A DNA stretch of 64,000 nt from Agreia sp. Leaf210 (GTDB lineage Bacteria > Actinomycetota > Actinomycetes > Actinomycetales > Microbacteriaceae), in contig NZ_LMKK01000002.1 in the NCBI RefSeq assembly GCF_001421485.1, forward strand, positions 839,561-903,560, in the 5' to 3' direction. This document shows positions 9,231 to 16,945 of the stretch, one piece after another; the stretch's first letter is position 1, and the number at the start of each line of letters is the position of its first letter. Below the pieces are notes generated by a model. The model was not told where the DNA came from. It saw nothing but the letters and a program-made list of their open reading frames with translations, and made no database searches. Both the position numbers and the translations under genes were made by a program.

Positions 9231-9455
9231 AACACGGGGCTGCAGTTTCTTGCGGCGGGCGCTCCTTTCCTGGCGCTCGAGGTGATCTTGTTCATCATCA
9301 ACCCGAGCCGTCCTCCCCGATGGTTCGGGATATTTCCCGCCGTCATGTTCATGACCATCGGAATTACACAAATGGTTCTGGCGGCGGGAGAAAGGCGCAG
9401 ATTCGAGAACGAGTTCGGCAGGGATGCTGGCAAGCAACAGCCCGTGGGCTGCTGA
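9227..9455 (+). pseudogene. small membrane protein, apparently frameshifted near its start
   Basis: The ATG at 9227 overlaps the previous stop (ATGA), as expected for a coupled gene, but in its own frame it soon reads as non-hydrophobic shadow sequence. The neighbouring frame from 9231 to 9455 reads as a convincing two-helix membrane protein: LQFLAAGAPFLALEVILF, then FGIFPAVMFMTIGITQMVL and ERRRFENEFG. Removing one G from the GGGG run at 9236-9239 would join the ATG to this frame and give MKHGLQFLAAG. Either the gene carries a +1 insertion, the assembly has an error in a homopolymer, or translation starts at an unusual codon. Confidence 0.5.
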
Positions 9456-9576
9456 AGCACACGCTAGGGCACGTACTCCGGAGAGAACCGGGCAGGTACT
9501 CAGAGCTCATCGGGACGAACGCGTCTGGCCCATCTCCCTGACGTCCGGCCGGCCAGACGCCGCGTAGGATTTTCGG

Positions 9577-10761
9577 GTGCCCCTCCAACCGCTGTACCTC
9601 GAGTGGCTGCACGAACCCGATGGCAGGGTTCTGCGCGCGAAGGGTGCCCACCTGAGGCAATCACGGATCACGTGGACCATGACCCTGCCGAAAGCGCTCG
9701 GCCATCTGAACGCCGCATCGATGCTCTGGTACCTCACCGTTGCGCTCATCTCGATCGACATCGCGATCGACAATCAGCACGACGGTCAGGTGCTGGGCAG
9801 CGATTGGGGCAGCCTGGCCTGGATGGTCGGAATCCTCGCCGTCTGGATCGTCATCGCCGCCCGCATCGCACGAAGAAGACGCAGTAAAACCAGCTCGCGG
9901 GCGACCGTCACGGAGTGGCGACAGAACCTCACCGCTCTCGCCAACGGCTTCGAGCCGCAGCCCTCGCAGCGGGCTACCTTCTCGTCGATGATCACCGCAG
10001 ACCGCGACGCGGTGCTCGAAAACCCGCGCTTTACGGCATCCGGTCTCGAATTCGGCTCTCTCACGACCGCGCGACCGGGCAGCCCGACCTGGCACTACCT
10101 GGCGGTCACCCTGCCTGCCCCGCTGCCGCACCTCGTGCTCGACTCCACCTCGAACAACTCGTCGCGCAGCGATCTGCCCGCGGGATTCGGGTCGTTGCAA
10201 CGCATCTCGCTCGAGAAGGAGTTCGACCGGGCGTTCGTGACCTATGCGCCCGTGGACAAGCGCGCCGACGCCCTCTACGTACTCTCGCCCGAGGTGATGT
10301 CCGACCTGGTCGAGTATGCCGGCGACTACAACGTCGAGATCGTCGACGACACCCTCGTGTTCTTCACGTCGGCTCCCACCGACTTCACCGACGCACAGAC
10401 CTGGATCGCGGTGCAGACGCTGATCGACAGCGTCGTTCCCCGCCTCGCTCAGAGAACGCAGCGTTTCGTCGACGAGCGACTGCCCCGGCCACATCGCTCG
10501 CTTCTTCCCGCGTTCGAGTTCGCCGCAGCGGAGCCCGTCACTCAGCCCGTTGCGCCGGCCGTCACCGTCGGGGTGCTCGCCAACGCCCCGGTTCCGCTCA
10601 TCGCCCGAAGCGGCCGGCGCTTCGTGCCGCAGAAGCGCAGGTGGCGCGTAAGTTCCTTGCTGCTCAACGTGGTCGCCTTCGTTGCCTACTTCGTCGCCTA
10701 CTTCGTGCCGATCGTGCTGATCTTCGCAGCGGTCCTGACGATCACCGATGGGCGGCCGTAG
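9577..10761 (+). CDS. membrane protein with DUF3137-like central domain
   Basis: A 394-residue protein from a GTG start. Two N-terminal membrane helices (about 47-62 and 80-98) precede a basic RRRRSK segment. A soluble domain of about 200 residues follows, containing FEKEFDRAFVTYA-like sequence (actually LEKEFDRAFVTYA), YVLSPEVM and DDTLVFFTSAP. This is reminiscent of DUF3137 proteins, which share an EFEKxFxVYS-type block. One more hydrophobic segment (about 362-388) lies near the C-terminus. The family match is tentative. The gene stands alone, convergent with the acetyltransferase at 10833. Confidence 0.65.
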   Translation: MPLQPLYLEWLHEPDGRVLRAKGAHLRQSRITWTMTLPKALGHLNAASMLWYLTVALISIDIAIDNQHDGQVLGSDWGSLAWMVGILAVWIVIAARIARRRRSKTSSRATVTEWRQNLTALANGFEPQPSQRATFSSMITADRDAVLENPRFTASGLEFGSLTTARPGSPTWHYLAVTLPAPLPHLVLDSTSNNSSRSDLPAGFGSLQRISLEKEFDRAFVTYAPVDKRADALYVLSPEVMSDLVEYAGDYNVEIVDDTLVFFTSAPTDFTDAQTWIAVQTLIDSVVPRLAQRTQRFVDERLPRPHRSLLPAFEFAAAEPVTQPVAPAVTVGVLANAPVPLIARSGRRFVPQKRRWRVSSLLLNVVAFVAYFVAYFVPIVLIFAAVLTITDGRP

Positions 10762-10832
10762 CGGCGACATCTGCGCCGCCGCCGGCGCTTACTGCCACCG
10801 ACGATCTGCACCGGCTGACTGCCCATCAGCTG

Positions 10833-11348
10833 TCAGCGCAGGGGTTTGATCATTTCCAGGGTGCGACCCTCGGCGAATCCGAGAGGACGTGTTCGACCGG
10901 TTGGCGCGAAGCCGTGACGGTCGTAGAAACGGCGCGCAGGAGTGCCGTGCTCGTAAACGTAGAGCCGCAGAGAGTCGCCACGACCCGCTGCCCAGGTGAG
11001 GATCTCGTGGAGTAGGGCGTCTGCAACGCCATAAGAGCGTCCGCGGAAGTCGGGAGACACGTAAACCCCCGTCAGGACTGGGTCGAGACCATCCTCGTCT
11101 GAGCTCTGGGCGCTCATTATCCCGATCCAACGCTCGGTGCCGTTTTGGATTGCAACCATGCTGGCGGCGTCGTCGGACTGTCCTCGTCGTGCCCGAGCGC
11201 GCCAGTCGTCCTCCGCCAGGCCCAGCGTCGTCTCGAGAGTGGCGCCGAACGAGATCGGGTTGTCGGTCGCGTTTTCGATGCGGAGGTCACGAAGATGCTG
11301 CCAGTCGTCCTCGCTCGTCGGGCGAACGAAGAACGGAGCGGCTGTCAC
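10833..11348 (-). CDS. GNAT family N-acetyltransferase
   Basis: A 171-residue protein from GTG 11348, a normal length for the family; an upstream ATG at 11393 would add residues without family similarity. GNAT proteins move an acetyl group from acetyl-CoA to an amine. The N-terminal part (RPTSEDDWQHLRDLRIENA) is the usual first strand and helix. Motif A is LTGVYVSPDFRGRSYGVADALL, with the RxxxxGVA pyrophosphate loop. The C-terminal YVYEHGTPARRFYDRHGF is motif B (family Y-x-N/H...A...FYxxxGF). The substrate cannot be told. It is divergent from the DHA2 transporter, separated by about 210 bp. Confidence 0.85.
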   Translation of the reverse strand: MTAAPFFVRPTSEDDWQHLRDLRIENATDNPISFGATLETTLGLAEDDWRARARRGQSDDAASMVAIQNGTERWIGIMSAQSSDEDGLDPVLTGVYVSPDFRGRSYGVADALLHEILTWAAGRGDSLRLYVYEHGTPARRFYDRHGFAPTGRTRPLGFAEGRTLEMIKPLR

Positions 11349-11430
11349 GCAACTACGGTAACGGCCCGAAAGGTACCAAGCCAGCACCAACATCTTTCGG
11401 GCATTGATTATGAAACGGTATGCGGGAGGC

Positions 11431-11558
11431 CTGGACGCGTCCGGCTGAGCACAGGTGCGGTAGCCTTACCGCAGAGGGAAAAATCCCGTCAGGCTCCGGC
11501 CGGCGGAAACGCACAAGCGTCTCATGGGAGTCGCCACTTCTTCATCGAAGGAGTGCGC
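11431..11558 (+). promoter_or_regulatory. structured 5' leader of the DHA2 transporter gene
   Basis: Several short inverted repeats follow one another: GGACGCGTCC (11433-11442), a 7-bp stem TGCGGTA/TACCGCA with a 4-nt loop (11456-11473), GGGA-AAAA-TCCC (11476-11487) and GGCTCCGGCC nearby. GAAGGAG just before the ATG is the ribosome site. I could not match this to a known riboswitch consensus (ykkC, TPP, FMN, cobalamin, fluoride and yybP-ykoY were considered by eye). It may be an attenuator or simply GC-rich leader. Confidence 0.35.
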
Positions 11559-11560
11559 CC

Positions 11561-13030
11561 ATGTACGAACCCACAATCTCCCCAGCCACAGTGGCCCCAC
11601 CGCAGCGTCTCCGCCACGCGTGGATTCCGCTGGCCGGCCTCTCTGCGGTGTTCCTGTTCGAGATGCTCGATAACTCCGTCTTGAACGTGGCGCTTCCGAC
11701 CATCGGGCGCGAGCTGACCGCGTCGACCGCGTCGCTGCAATGGGTCTCTGGGGCGTACTCCGTCGCGTTCGGCGGCCTCATGCTGCTGTTTGGCGCGGTC
11801 GCAGACCGTGTCGGTCGGCGCCGGGTGATGCTCGTCGGCCTGGCGCTGCTCGCGGTCGTGAGCATCCTGACCCTGTTCGTCACCTCGGTGGAGCAGCTGA
11901 TCGCCGTGCGGGCCCTGATGGGGGTCGCCGCGGCGATGACGACGCCGGGATCGATGGCGTTGGCGTTCCGCCTGTTCGACGATGACGATCTACGAGTGCG
12001 CGCCCTGACGGTCATCTCGACCGCGGGGCTGGTCGGCTTGGCCGTCGGGCCCACTATCGGCGGGTTTGTGCTCGCCGTGGCACCGTGGCAAGTGCTCATC
12101 GTCGCCAACGCGCCCATCGCGGTGATCGCCTTCCTCGGGATCCGAGCCGGGATCGCCGCCGATCGTCGAACCGACCTCCACCGCGATCCCGTCGACGTGA
12201 TCGGTGCCATCCTGGGCACGGCGACCGTCGTCGGCGTCCTCCTCACACCGACCCTGTTCGTCGCCGGCACCGATGTCGCTCTGGCCTGGGGTGCAGCGGC
12301 GGCCACCGTGGCCGCAGTGGTCGGCTTCGTCGCCCGAGAGCGCACCGCGCGCCACCCGATGCTGGAGCTTCGTCTCGTCGCACAGCCGCTGGTCGCCAGC
12401 GGCCTGGCCTACAAAGCGGCGGCCGGGCTCGCGATGGCCGGGTTGTCGTACATGGTGACGCTGCAGTTGCAGTTCGCCTGGGGTTGGCCACCGGCCCTCG
12501 CCGCCGTCGGCACGCTGCCGCAGGTCGTGGTGCTCCTCGCAAGCGGCCGCTTCGTCGGTCCGTTCGTGAAACGGGTGGGCCTCGATCGAGCGGCCTGGAT
12601 GAGCGCTGCCGCCGTGGTCGCCGGTCTCGCCGTGTTCGCGCTCCTCGGCCGACTCGGCTACCCCTGGGTGCTGGTCGCCCTCGTGCTCGTCGCCGCCGGG
12701 ATGCGGGTGGTCGGAGTCGTCGCCGGAAACAACGTGCTGCGCGGCCTTCCTGGGGATCGCACCTCCATCGGGGCGGCTATGGTCGACACGGCCAGCGAGA
12801 TCGCGACCGCTGTCGGGATCGCCGCGACCGGCACGATCCTCGCCGCTCTCGTCGGCAGCAGCATCGCGACAATGACCTTCAGCCCGGATCAGCTCGCGTC
12901 ATTCCAGCAGGCGATCCTCATCGCGGGCCTGACCATCACCGCCCTCGCGGCCGCGCTCGTCTGCATCGGTATCCACCGTTCGCGCCGCACCCCCGCCCAG
13001 CCCACCACCCAGGAGCCTTCCTATGTCTGA
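11561..13030 (+). CDS. DHA2-type MFS drug:H+ antiporter
   Basis: A 489-residue major facilitator with about 14 membrane helices, the size and layout of the DHA2 (QacA/EmrB-like) group that expels drugs or metabolites using the proton gradient. FLFEMLDNSVLNVALPTI is motif D1/antiporter-like sequence in helix 1, ADRVGRRRVMLVG is MFS motif A, and VGPTIGGFV is the antiporter motif C. The ATG at 11561 has GAAGGAG upstream; the ORF reaches back to 11420 but that part is not membrane-like. The last 8 bp overlap the alpha/beta hydrolase gene, so both are in one operon, perhaps for modification and export of one compound class. Confidence 0.88.
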   Translation: MYEPTISPATVAPPQRLRHAWIPLAGLSAVFLFEMLDNSVLNVALPTIGRELTASTASLQWVSGAYSVAFGGLMLLFGAVADRVGRRRVMLVGLALLAVVSILTLFVTSVEQLIAVRALMGVAAAMTTPGSMALAFRLFDDDDLRVRALTVISTAGLVGLAVGPTIGGFVLAVAPWQVLIVANAPIAVIAFLGIRAGIAADRRTDLHRDPVDVIGAILGTATVVGVLLTPTLFVAGTDVALAWGAAAATVAAVVGFVARERTARHPMLELRLVAQPLVASGLAYKAAAGLAMAGLSYMVTLQLQFAWGWPPALAAVGTLPQVVVLLASGRFVGPFVKRVGLDRAAWMSAAAVVAGLAVFALLGRLGYPWVLVALVLVAAGMRVVGVVAGNNVLRGLPGDRTSIGAAMVDTASEIATAVGIAATGTILAALVGSSIATMTFSPDQLASFQQAILIAGLTITALAAALVCIGIHRSRRTPAQPTTQEPSYV

Positions 13031-14003
13031 CCTCATGCCCCGCCCTCCGTTCGATCCTGAGCTCGCCACATTCCTCACCGCCCTCGAGGCACGCGGGCCG
13101 TTCACGCTAACCACCGAGATGCTGCCCCGGATGCGCGGACTCGACATCACCGAAGAAGCGCTCGATGAGCGGCTGCGGTCTCGCGGGTACGAGCGGCGCA
13201 CGATCACAGCGCCTGGGCACCTCGGGGATCCGATCACCCTCGCGGTCATCCAGCGGATCGGCAGAACCGGAGCCACGAGCGCGGTGTACACGATCCACGG
13301 CGGCGGAATGATGTTCGGCCACTACCTCGGCAACCTCGATTCATACGACGACTGGCTACTGAACGACCATGACGTCGTGCTCATCAGCGTCGACTACCGC
13401 CTCGCCCCCGAGTACCCCGACCCTTACCCGGTCGAGGACTGCTACGCCGGGCTCGTCTGGGTGCACGCCCACGTCCACGAGCTCGGCATCGACCCCGAGC
13501 GCATCGTGATCGCCGGGCAGAGTGCCGGCGCCGGGCTCGCCGCCGGCACCGCCCTGCTCGCTCGCGACCGAAGAGGGCCGGCGCTCCTAGCGCAGATCCT
13601 GGTGTCACCCATGCTCGACGATCGCGACTCCACCGTTTCGACGAGACAGATCGATGGCATCGGGGTCGCTGATCGGCAGATGACCCGCTTCGGCTGGGAC
13701 GCCTACCTCGGCTCCCGCCGAGCCGGCGAAGACATTTCTATCTATGCAGCACCGGCGCGAGCGACCGACCTCTCCGGGCTCCCACGCACCTATATCGACT
13801 GCGGAAGTGCGGAGGTCTTCCGCGACGAGACAGTCACTTATGCCAGCGGCTTGTGGGCTGCCGGCGGTGACGCGGAGCTGCACGTGTGGCCGGGAGCATT
13901 CCATGGCTTCACGAGCATGATGCCGACCGCCGCCATCTCTGTGAGCGCAACCGCAGCGCTGGCCGACTGGACCCGGCGACTTCTCGGTTCAGGTGCCCGC
14001 TGA
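13023..14003 (+). CDS. alpha/beta hydrolase, hormone-sensitive-lipase (HSL) family
   Basis: A 326-residue esterase or lipase of the bacterial HSL family. The oxyanion-hole motif HGGG is at 92-95, the nucleophile elbow GQSAG at 165-169 (Ser167), with a C-terminal acid in CGSAEVFRDE and the catalytic His in GAFHGF. DYRLAPEYPDPYP is the signature block after the first strand. No signal peptide is seen, so it is cytosolic. Its ATG overlaps the end of the DHA2 transporter gene by 8 bp and gives translational coupling. The likely job is hydrolysis of a carboxylic ester linked to the transported compound; the substrate is unknown. Confidence 0.9.
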   Translation: MSDLMPRPPFDPELATFLTALEARGPFTLTTEMLPRMRGLDITEEALDERLRSRGYERRTITAPGHLGDPITLAVIQRIGRTGATSAVYTIHGGGMMFGHYLGNLDSYDDWLLNDHDVVLISVDYRLAPEYPDPYPVEDCYAGLVWVHAHVHELGIDPERIVIAGQSAGAGLAAGTALLARDRRGPALLAQILVSPMLDDRDSTVSTRQIDGIGVADRQMTRFGWDAYLGSRRAGEDISIYAAPARATDLSGLPRTYIDCGSAEVFRDETVTYASGLWAAGGDAELHVWPGAFHGFTSMMPTAAISVSATAALADWTRRLLGSGAR

Positions 14004-14047
14004 GGGGCCCCAAAGGGGCGAGTGGGGCGGGAGCCACTGCCTCGGCA

Positions 14048-14395
14048 TCAGTGCCCGGGCTTCTGTTCTCTGTCCGGGTCATAGTCCTTGAAACCTTCGA
14101 CGACCCGGAACTGTGGAAGTTCGACCTGGAGGTCACGCACCAAGCTTTCGCCCTCGGCAATCCACTGCCTGCCGACTGCGGCATCTGGCCACCGAATGTC
14201 CGAGACGGGATCGAGCACTGACTGCCAGATTCGATTCCAACTTCTCAGGCGCAGGCGAAGTGCATCCGAGACCGGAATATTAGCGAGTAGCTGCCTCGGC
14301 CCCCACGCGGGCAAGAGTCGCAGGACGTTAGTGCGATCTTCATTGCCGTCTTTTAGGGTGCCCACGAATCCAACCGTAATGAGGTCGCGATTCAT
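14048..14395 (-). CDS. hypothetical protein, 115 aa
   Basis: The minus-strand ORF starts MNRDLITVGFVGTL, has GGGAGCTGAGC as a ribosome site directly before the ATG and reads with ordinary composition, including WNRIWQSVLDPVSDIRWPDAAV and the C-terminal VVEGFKDYDPDREQ. No signal peptide, membrane helix or recognised motif is seen. It converges with the HSL hydrolase. The gene is probably real because the opposite frames are less protein-like. The function is unknown. Confidence 0.55.
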   Translation of the reverse strand: MNRDLITVGFVGTLKDGNEDRTNVLRLLPAWGPRQLLANIPVSDALRLRLRSWNRIWQSVLDPVSDIRWPDAAVGRQWIAEGESLVRDLQVELPQFRVVEGFKDYDPDREQKPGH

Positions 14396-14464
14396 TCGCT
14401 CAGCTCCCGAGCGTCGAGCGCCCGTTGAGGGATCGGTTACGGAGCACTTACCCCCACTTGGACG

Positions 14465-14770
14465 CTACGCGCGCGGGAACCAGGAACGCCCGCGACGCAA
14501 AGCAACCCGCAGTCGGCCGACGGGCTCTGACGACCCGGCGCTACCCACGTCTTGAAACGAGCCCATCCCTCCTCGATACAGCCCCAAAGCCTGTGCTGAC
14601 GCCCGGCGAAGTGCCTGCTGATCCTCAATGCCTGCAAACAGCTGCTCGAGCCAATCCGAGGCTTGGTCCCGTGGTCCGTCCTCTTCCGACCGCGCTACGA
14701 CGCGAAGCTCGGCTATTGCGGAGATGATTTCACGCCTGACCTCATCGACGGTGCTTCGCCTCACGCTCAC
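14465..14770 (-). CDS. hypothetical protein, 101 aa, YxGGMGSFxD motif
   Basis: A short cytosolic protein from a GTG at 14770 (a second GTG at 14764 is equally possible). Residues 1-60 are helical and charged (VDEVRREIISAIAELRVVA, DWLEQLFAGIEDQQAL). They are followed by LYRGGMGSFQDVG, which resembles the GMGSxxD motif of DUF6966-like proteins often found with toxin/immunity genes. That match is from memory and uncertain. The longer ORF to 15229 upstream is antisense to the next gene and is not used. It diverges from the Imm-5-like gene at 14893. Confidence 0.5.
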   Translation of the reverse strand: MSVRRSTVDEVRREIISAIAELRVVARSEEDGPRDQASDWLEQLFAGIEDQQALRRASAQALGLYRGGMGSFQDVGSAGSSEPVGRLRVALRRGRSWFPRA

Positions 14771-14892
14771 CCCGACGAGTTTACGAGCAGCGCACAGAGC
14801 GCGCTGGGCGATCGGAATCACCAGCGTTGCACCCTGACGACAACCCACATTGAAATGATCTTTCTGTAGCTGATTACTGAGACGATCGAGGG

Positions 14893-15525
14893 GTGAGCGA
14901 GGAGACGAAGACCCCGTGGGCCAATCCTGAGCCGCCGGTCCATCACGCGATCGCGCTGTGGGCGGCGAGCTGCGCAGAGCGCGCCCTGCCGATCTTCGAA
15001 AAACAGCGACCAGGTGATGATCGCCCGCGCGCAGCGATCGAAGCAGTGCGCGCGTGGGAGCGCGGCGAGCTTCCGATGACGGCGTGCCGCACGGCTGCAT
15101 TCGCAGCTCACGCGGCCGCTCGGGATGCGACCACAGCAGGGGCGCCGGCAGCCGTCGCCGCCGCTCGTGCCGCCGGCCAGGCGTGCGCTGTGGCACACAT
15201 GTTCGACCACTCGCCGCACGCTGCGACATATGCTGCGAAAGCCGTTGGCCTCGACGGGGGCGGCACCGTCGATCAAGAAGCCGAGCGAGTCTGGCAATGG
15301 GAGAGCCTCGCTCCTGAACTGCGTCCTATCGGGTTTCCTGACGGCCAGATTGTGGGCGATGCCCGGGCCCTCCCCGCCATCGGGGCGCCTGCCGCTCGCG
15401 CGCTGGCCGACGCAGGGGTGCGGAATCTCGACGACCTGGAGAGCGCCGATCTCGCCTTTCTGGCGACTCTTCATGGGGTGGGGCCAAAGGCGATCGCACT
15501 CTTGAGGGCTGCGTTAGAGAAGTAG
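14893..15525 (+). CDS. Imm-5-like putative immunity protein fused to helix-hairpin-helix domain
   Basis: A 210-residue protein from GTG 14893. Residues about 15-125 match the all-helical Imm-5-like putative immunity domain: ALWAASCAERALPIFE, RPRAAIEAVRAWERGE, then Ala-rich helices with AAHAAARDA, AARAAGQACAVAHM and ATYAAKAV. The C-terminal 50 residues form a helix-hairpin-helix unit: LPAIGAPAARALADAGV and LATLHGVGPKAIALLRAAL, a non-specific DNA-binding or protein-contact fold. The fusion is unusual. No toxin gene is adjacent. An antitoxin/immunity role is inferred from the family name only; the domain also occurs in orphan housekeeping proteins. Confidence 0.7.
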   Translation: MSEETKTPWANPEPPVHHAIALWAASCAERALPIFEKQRPGDDRPRAAIEAVRAWERGELPMTACRTAAFAAHAAARDATTAGAPAAVAAARAAGQACAVAHMFDHSPHAATYAAKAVGLDGGGTVDQEAERVWQWESLAPELRPIGFPDGQIVGDARALPAIGAPAARALADAGVRNLDDLESADLAFLATLHGVGPKAIALLRAALEK

Positions 15526-15527
15526 GC

Positions 15528-15544
15528 AGCGTCCGAAGGACGCT
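15528..15544 (+). terminator. short hairpin terminator
   Basis: AGCGTCC-GAA-GGACGCT is a 7-bp stem with a 3-nt loop, 2 bases after the stop of the Imm-5-like gene. Confidence 0.55.
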
Positions 15545-15603
15545 CGGGAGGCTTGCTACAGATGCCATGTACTGCGCACTCCAGAACGAGCCACAATACC
15601 TGC

Positions 15604-15885
15604 ATGACCAAGAATGCGAACGCGCTGAAGAAGCTGATGTCGGCCCTTGAGAAGCACTCCCGCGTGGCCAACGCAGACAAGAGCTCGATGAAGCAGGTCG
15701 AGCGCGCTACGACACGCGTGCGAGAAGCGGCCAGTCTCTATTTGTCGTCGCTACCCGCCAAGAAGGCGATGCCCAACCCGTTCCTCGACGTGCTGGATGA
15801 TCGTCTTGACGAAGACACCAGGGCAACGCTGGCCGCTGAATGGAACGAAGCTGTTCAGAAGATTCAGGAGAAGTCGAAGAAGTAG
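15604..15885 (+). CDS. small Lys-rich hypothetical protein, 93 aa
   Basis: The start is placed at the ATG giving MTKNANALKKLMSALEKHS; an earlier in-frame ATG (15553) adds a Cys/His-rich stretch unlike the rest. The protein is helical, basic at both ends (EKSKK at the C-terminus) and has no membrane segment. NPFLDVLDDRLDEDTRATLAAEWNEAV is its most structured part. Only weak ribosome-site sequence is seen. I do not recognise the family. It is convergent with the ABC permease gene. Confidence 0.5.
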   Translation: MTKNANALKKLMSALEKHSRVANADKSSMKQVERATTRVREAASLYLSSLPAKKAMPNPFLDVLDDRLDEDTRATLAAEWNEAVQKIQEKSKK

Positions 15886-15919
15886 AGCGACTGCGAATCG
15901 CGTGCGGCGCTTCGGTCGA

Positions 15920-16945
15920 TCAGCGTTCTCTGTCGTCCCACACGAACAGGCGAGCTGCGAGCAGCGACATCGCCACCGTGCACCCTGCCATCATCAGCCA
16001 CAGGATCGGCACCGGCAGCACGGTCGCCGACCCGACGAGGTCCGCGCTCGCTGCCTGCACGAACCACGATGACGGAAGCCATTGGAGGATCACCTCGATC
16101 CAGTCGGGAAGTATCTGCTTCGGGAATACGTCGCCCGAGGCGAACATGACCACGATGGGCACGATCACGGCGATGCTGTTGATGAATTCGGTATTGCGAG
16201 AGCGGGATGCCAGCAGGTACGCGAACGAGAAGAACATCGCGAGACCGAGCACGAACGAGACGAGCAAGCTCAGCACTCCACCGAAGTCCAGGTACCCCAT
16301 GACGATCGACACCACGACGACGACGGCTGCCACGATGAGGCCTGCTGCGGCTCGCACGGGGGTTTGTGCCGCTATGAACGTCAGCTTTCGCAGCGGGGTG
16401 GTTCCGAGCAGCCGCAGCGTCCCGCGCTCGCGCATGGCGACGAGCGGAACCGCCGTGCCCATGAACGTGATGGCCATGAATCCCAGAGCCGCGATCGTGG
16501 CGAGGTTCGCTCGAACGAGATCGGATTGCACGAAGCCGGTGTCGTCGACGACCGAGATCTTCGAAGAGCTGACGCCGGCTCCCTCGAGCGCGTCCACGAT
16601 CCCGAACCAGTACGGCGGATCCGCCGTATCGACGACGACCATCGCGGATTCACCCTGAACGGTGACGGTCGCGTTAGACCCCGCGGTGGCGAGCGCGATG
16701 CCGGCGTCATCGAATGCAGCCTCGACCGAGGAGACGGAGCTTGCGTCGCCCGAGACGCTGACCACGGGCGCCGGCCGTCCCGCCACGTTGACGGCCTGGT
16801 TGATCCCGACGATGAGCAGGAACAGAAAGCCGACCATGAACAAGATCGAGAAGGAACCCTTCTTGTTCCGCACGAGTTCCTTGGCGCTGGCCGAACTCAA
16901 CTCGACGAAGGCCGATCGTGGCGTGTCGCTCTGAACCGTGCTCAT
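15920..16945 (-). CDS. ABC-2 type transporter permease
   Basis: A 341-residue integral membrane protein of the ABC-2 exporter family. One helix (about 32-52) is followed by a roughly 110-residue extracytoplasmic loop, then five further helices from about 165, the YhgE/NodJ-like half-exporter plan. FMAITFMGTAVPLVAMRERGTLRLL is the amphipathic coupling segment typical of ABC-2 permeases, and SGDVFPKQILPDWIEVI the conserved late loop. The ATG at 16945 overlaps the stop of the upstream ATPase gene (ATGA), so both subunits are translated together. The cargo is unknown; drugs, lipids or peptides are usual for this family. Confidence 0.87.
   Translation of the reverse strand: MSTVQSDTPRSAFVELSSASAKELVRNKKGSFSILFMVGFLFLLIVGINQAVNVAGRPAPVVSVSGDASSVSSVEAAFDDAGIALATAGSNATVTVQGESAMVVVDTADPPYWFGIVDALEGAGVSSSKISVVDDTGFVQSDLVRANLATIAALGFMAITFMGTAVPLVAMRERGTLRLLGTTPLRKLTFIAAQTPVRAAAGLIVAAVVVVVSIVMGYLDFGGVLSLLVSFVLGLAMFFSFAYLLASRSRNTEFINSIAVIVPIVVMFASGDVFPKQILPDWIEVILQWLPSSWFVQAASADLVGSATVLPVPILWLMMAGCTVAMSLLAARLFVWDDRER

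Noticed and set aside
9227-9541. Plus-strand 104-codon ORF starting at the overlapping ATG
   Set aside because: After the first few codons its sequence is polar and motif-free, while the adjacent frame encodes a clear two-helix membrane protein, so the ORF was reported as a frameshifted gene instead.
8469-9576. Insertion sequence or integrated element around the worn 8-9.5 kb patch
   Set aside because: No transposase fragment, target-site duplication or integrase was found; only an isolated inverted repeat and broken genes are seen.
14425-14727. Plus-strand ORF across the two small hypothetical genes
   Set aside because: Arg/Pro-rich, no ribosome site, and both minus-strand genes it overlaps have better composition and starts.
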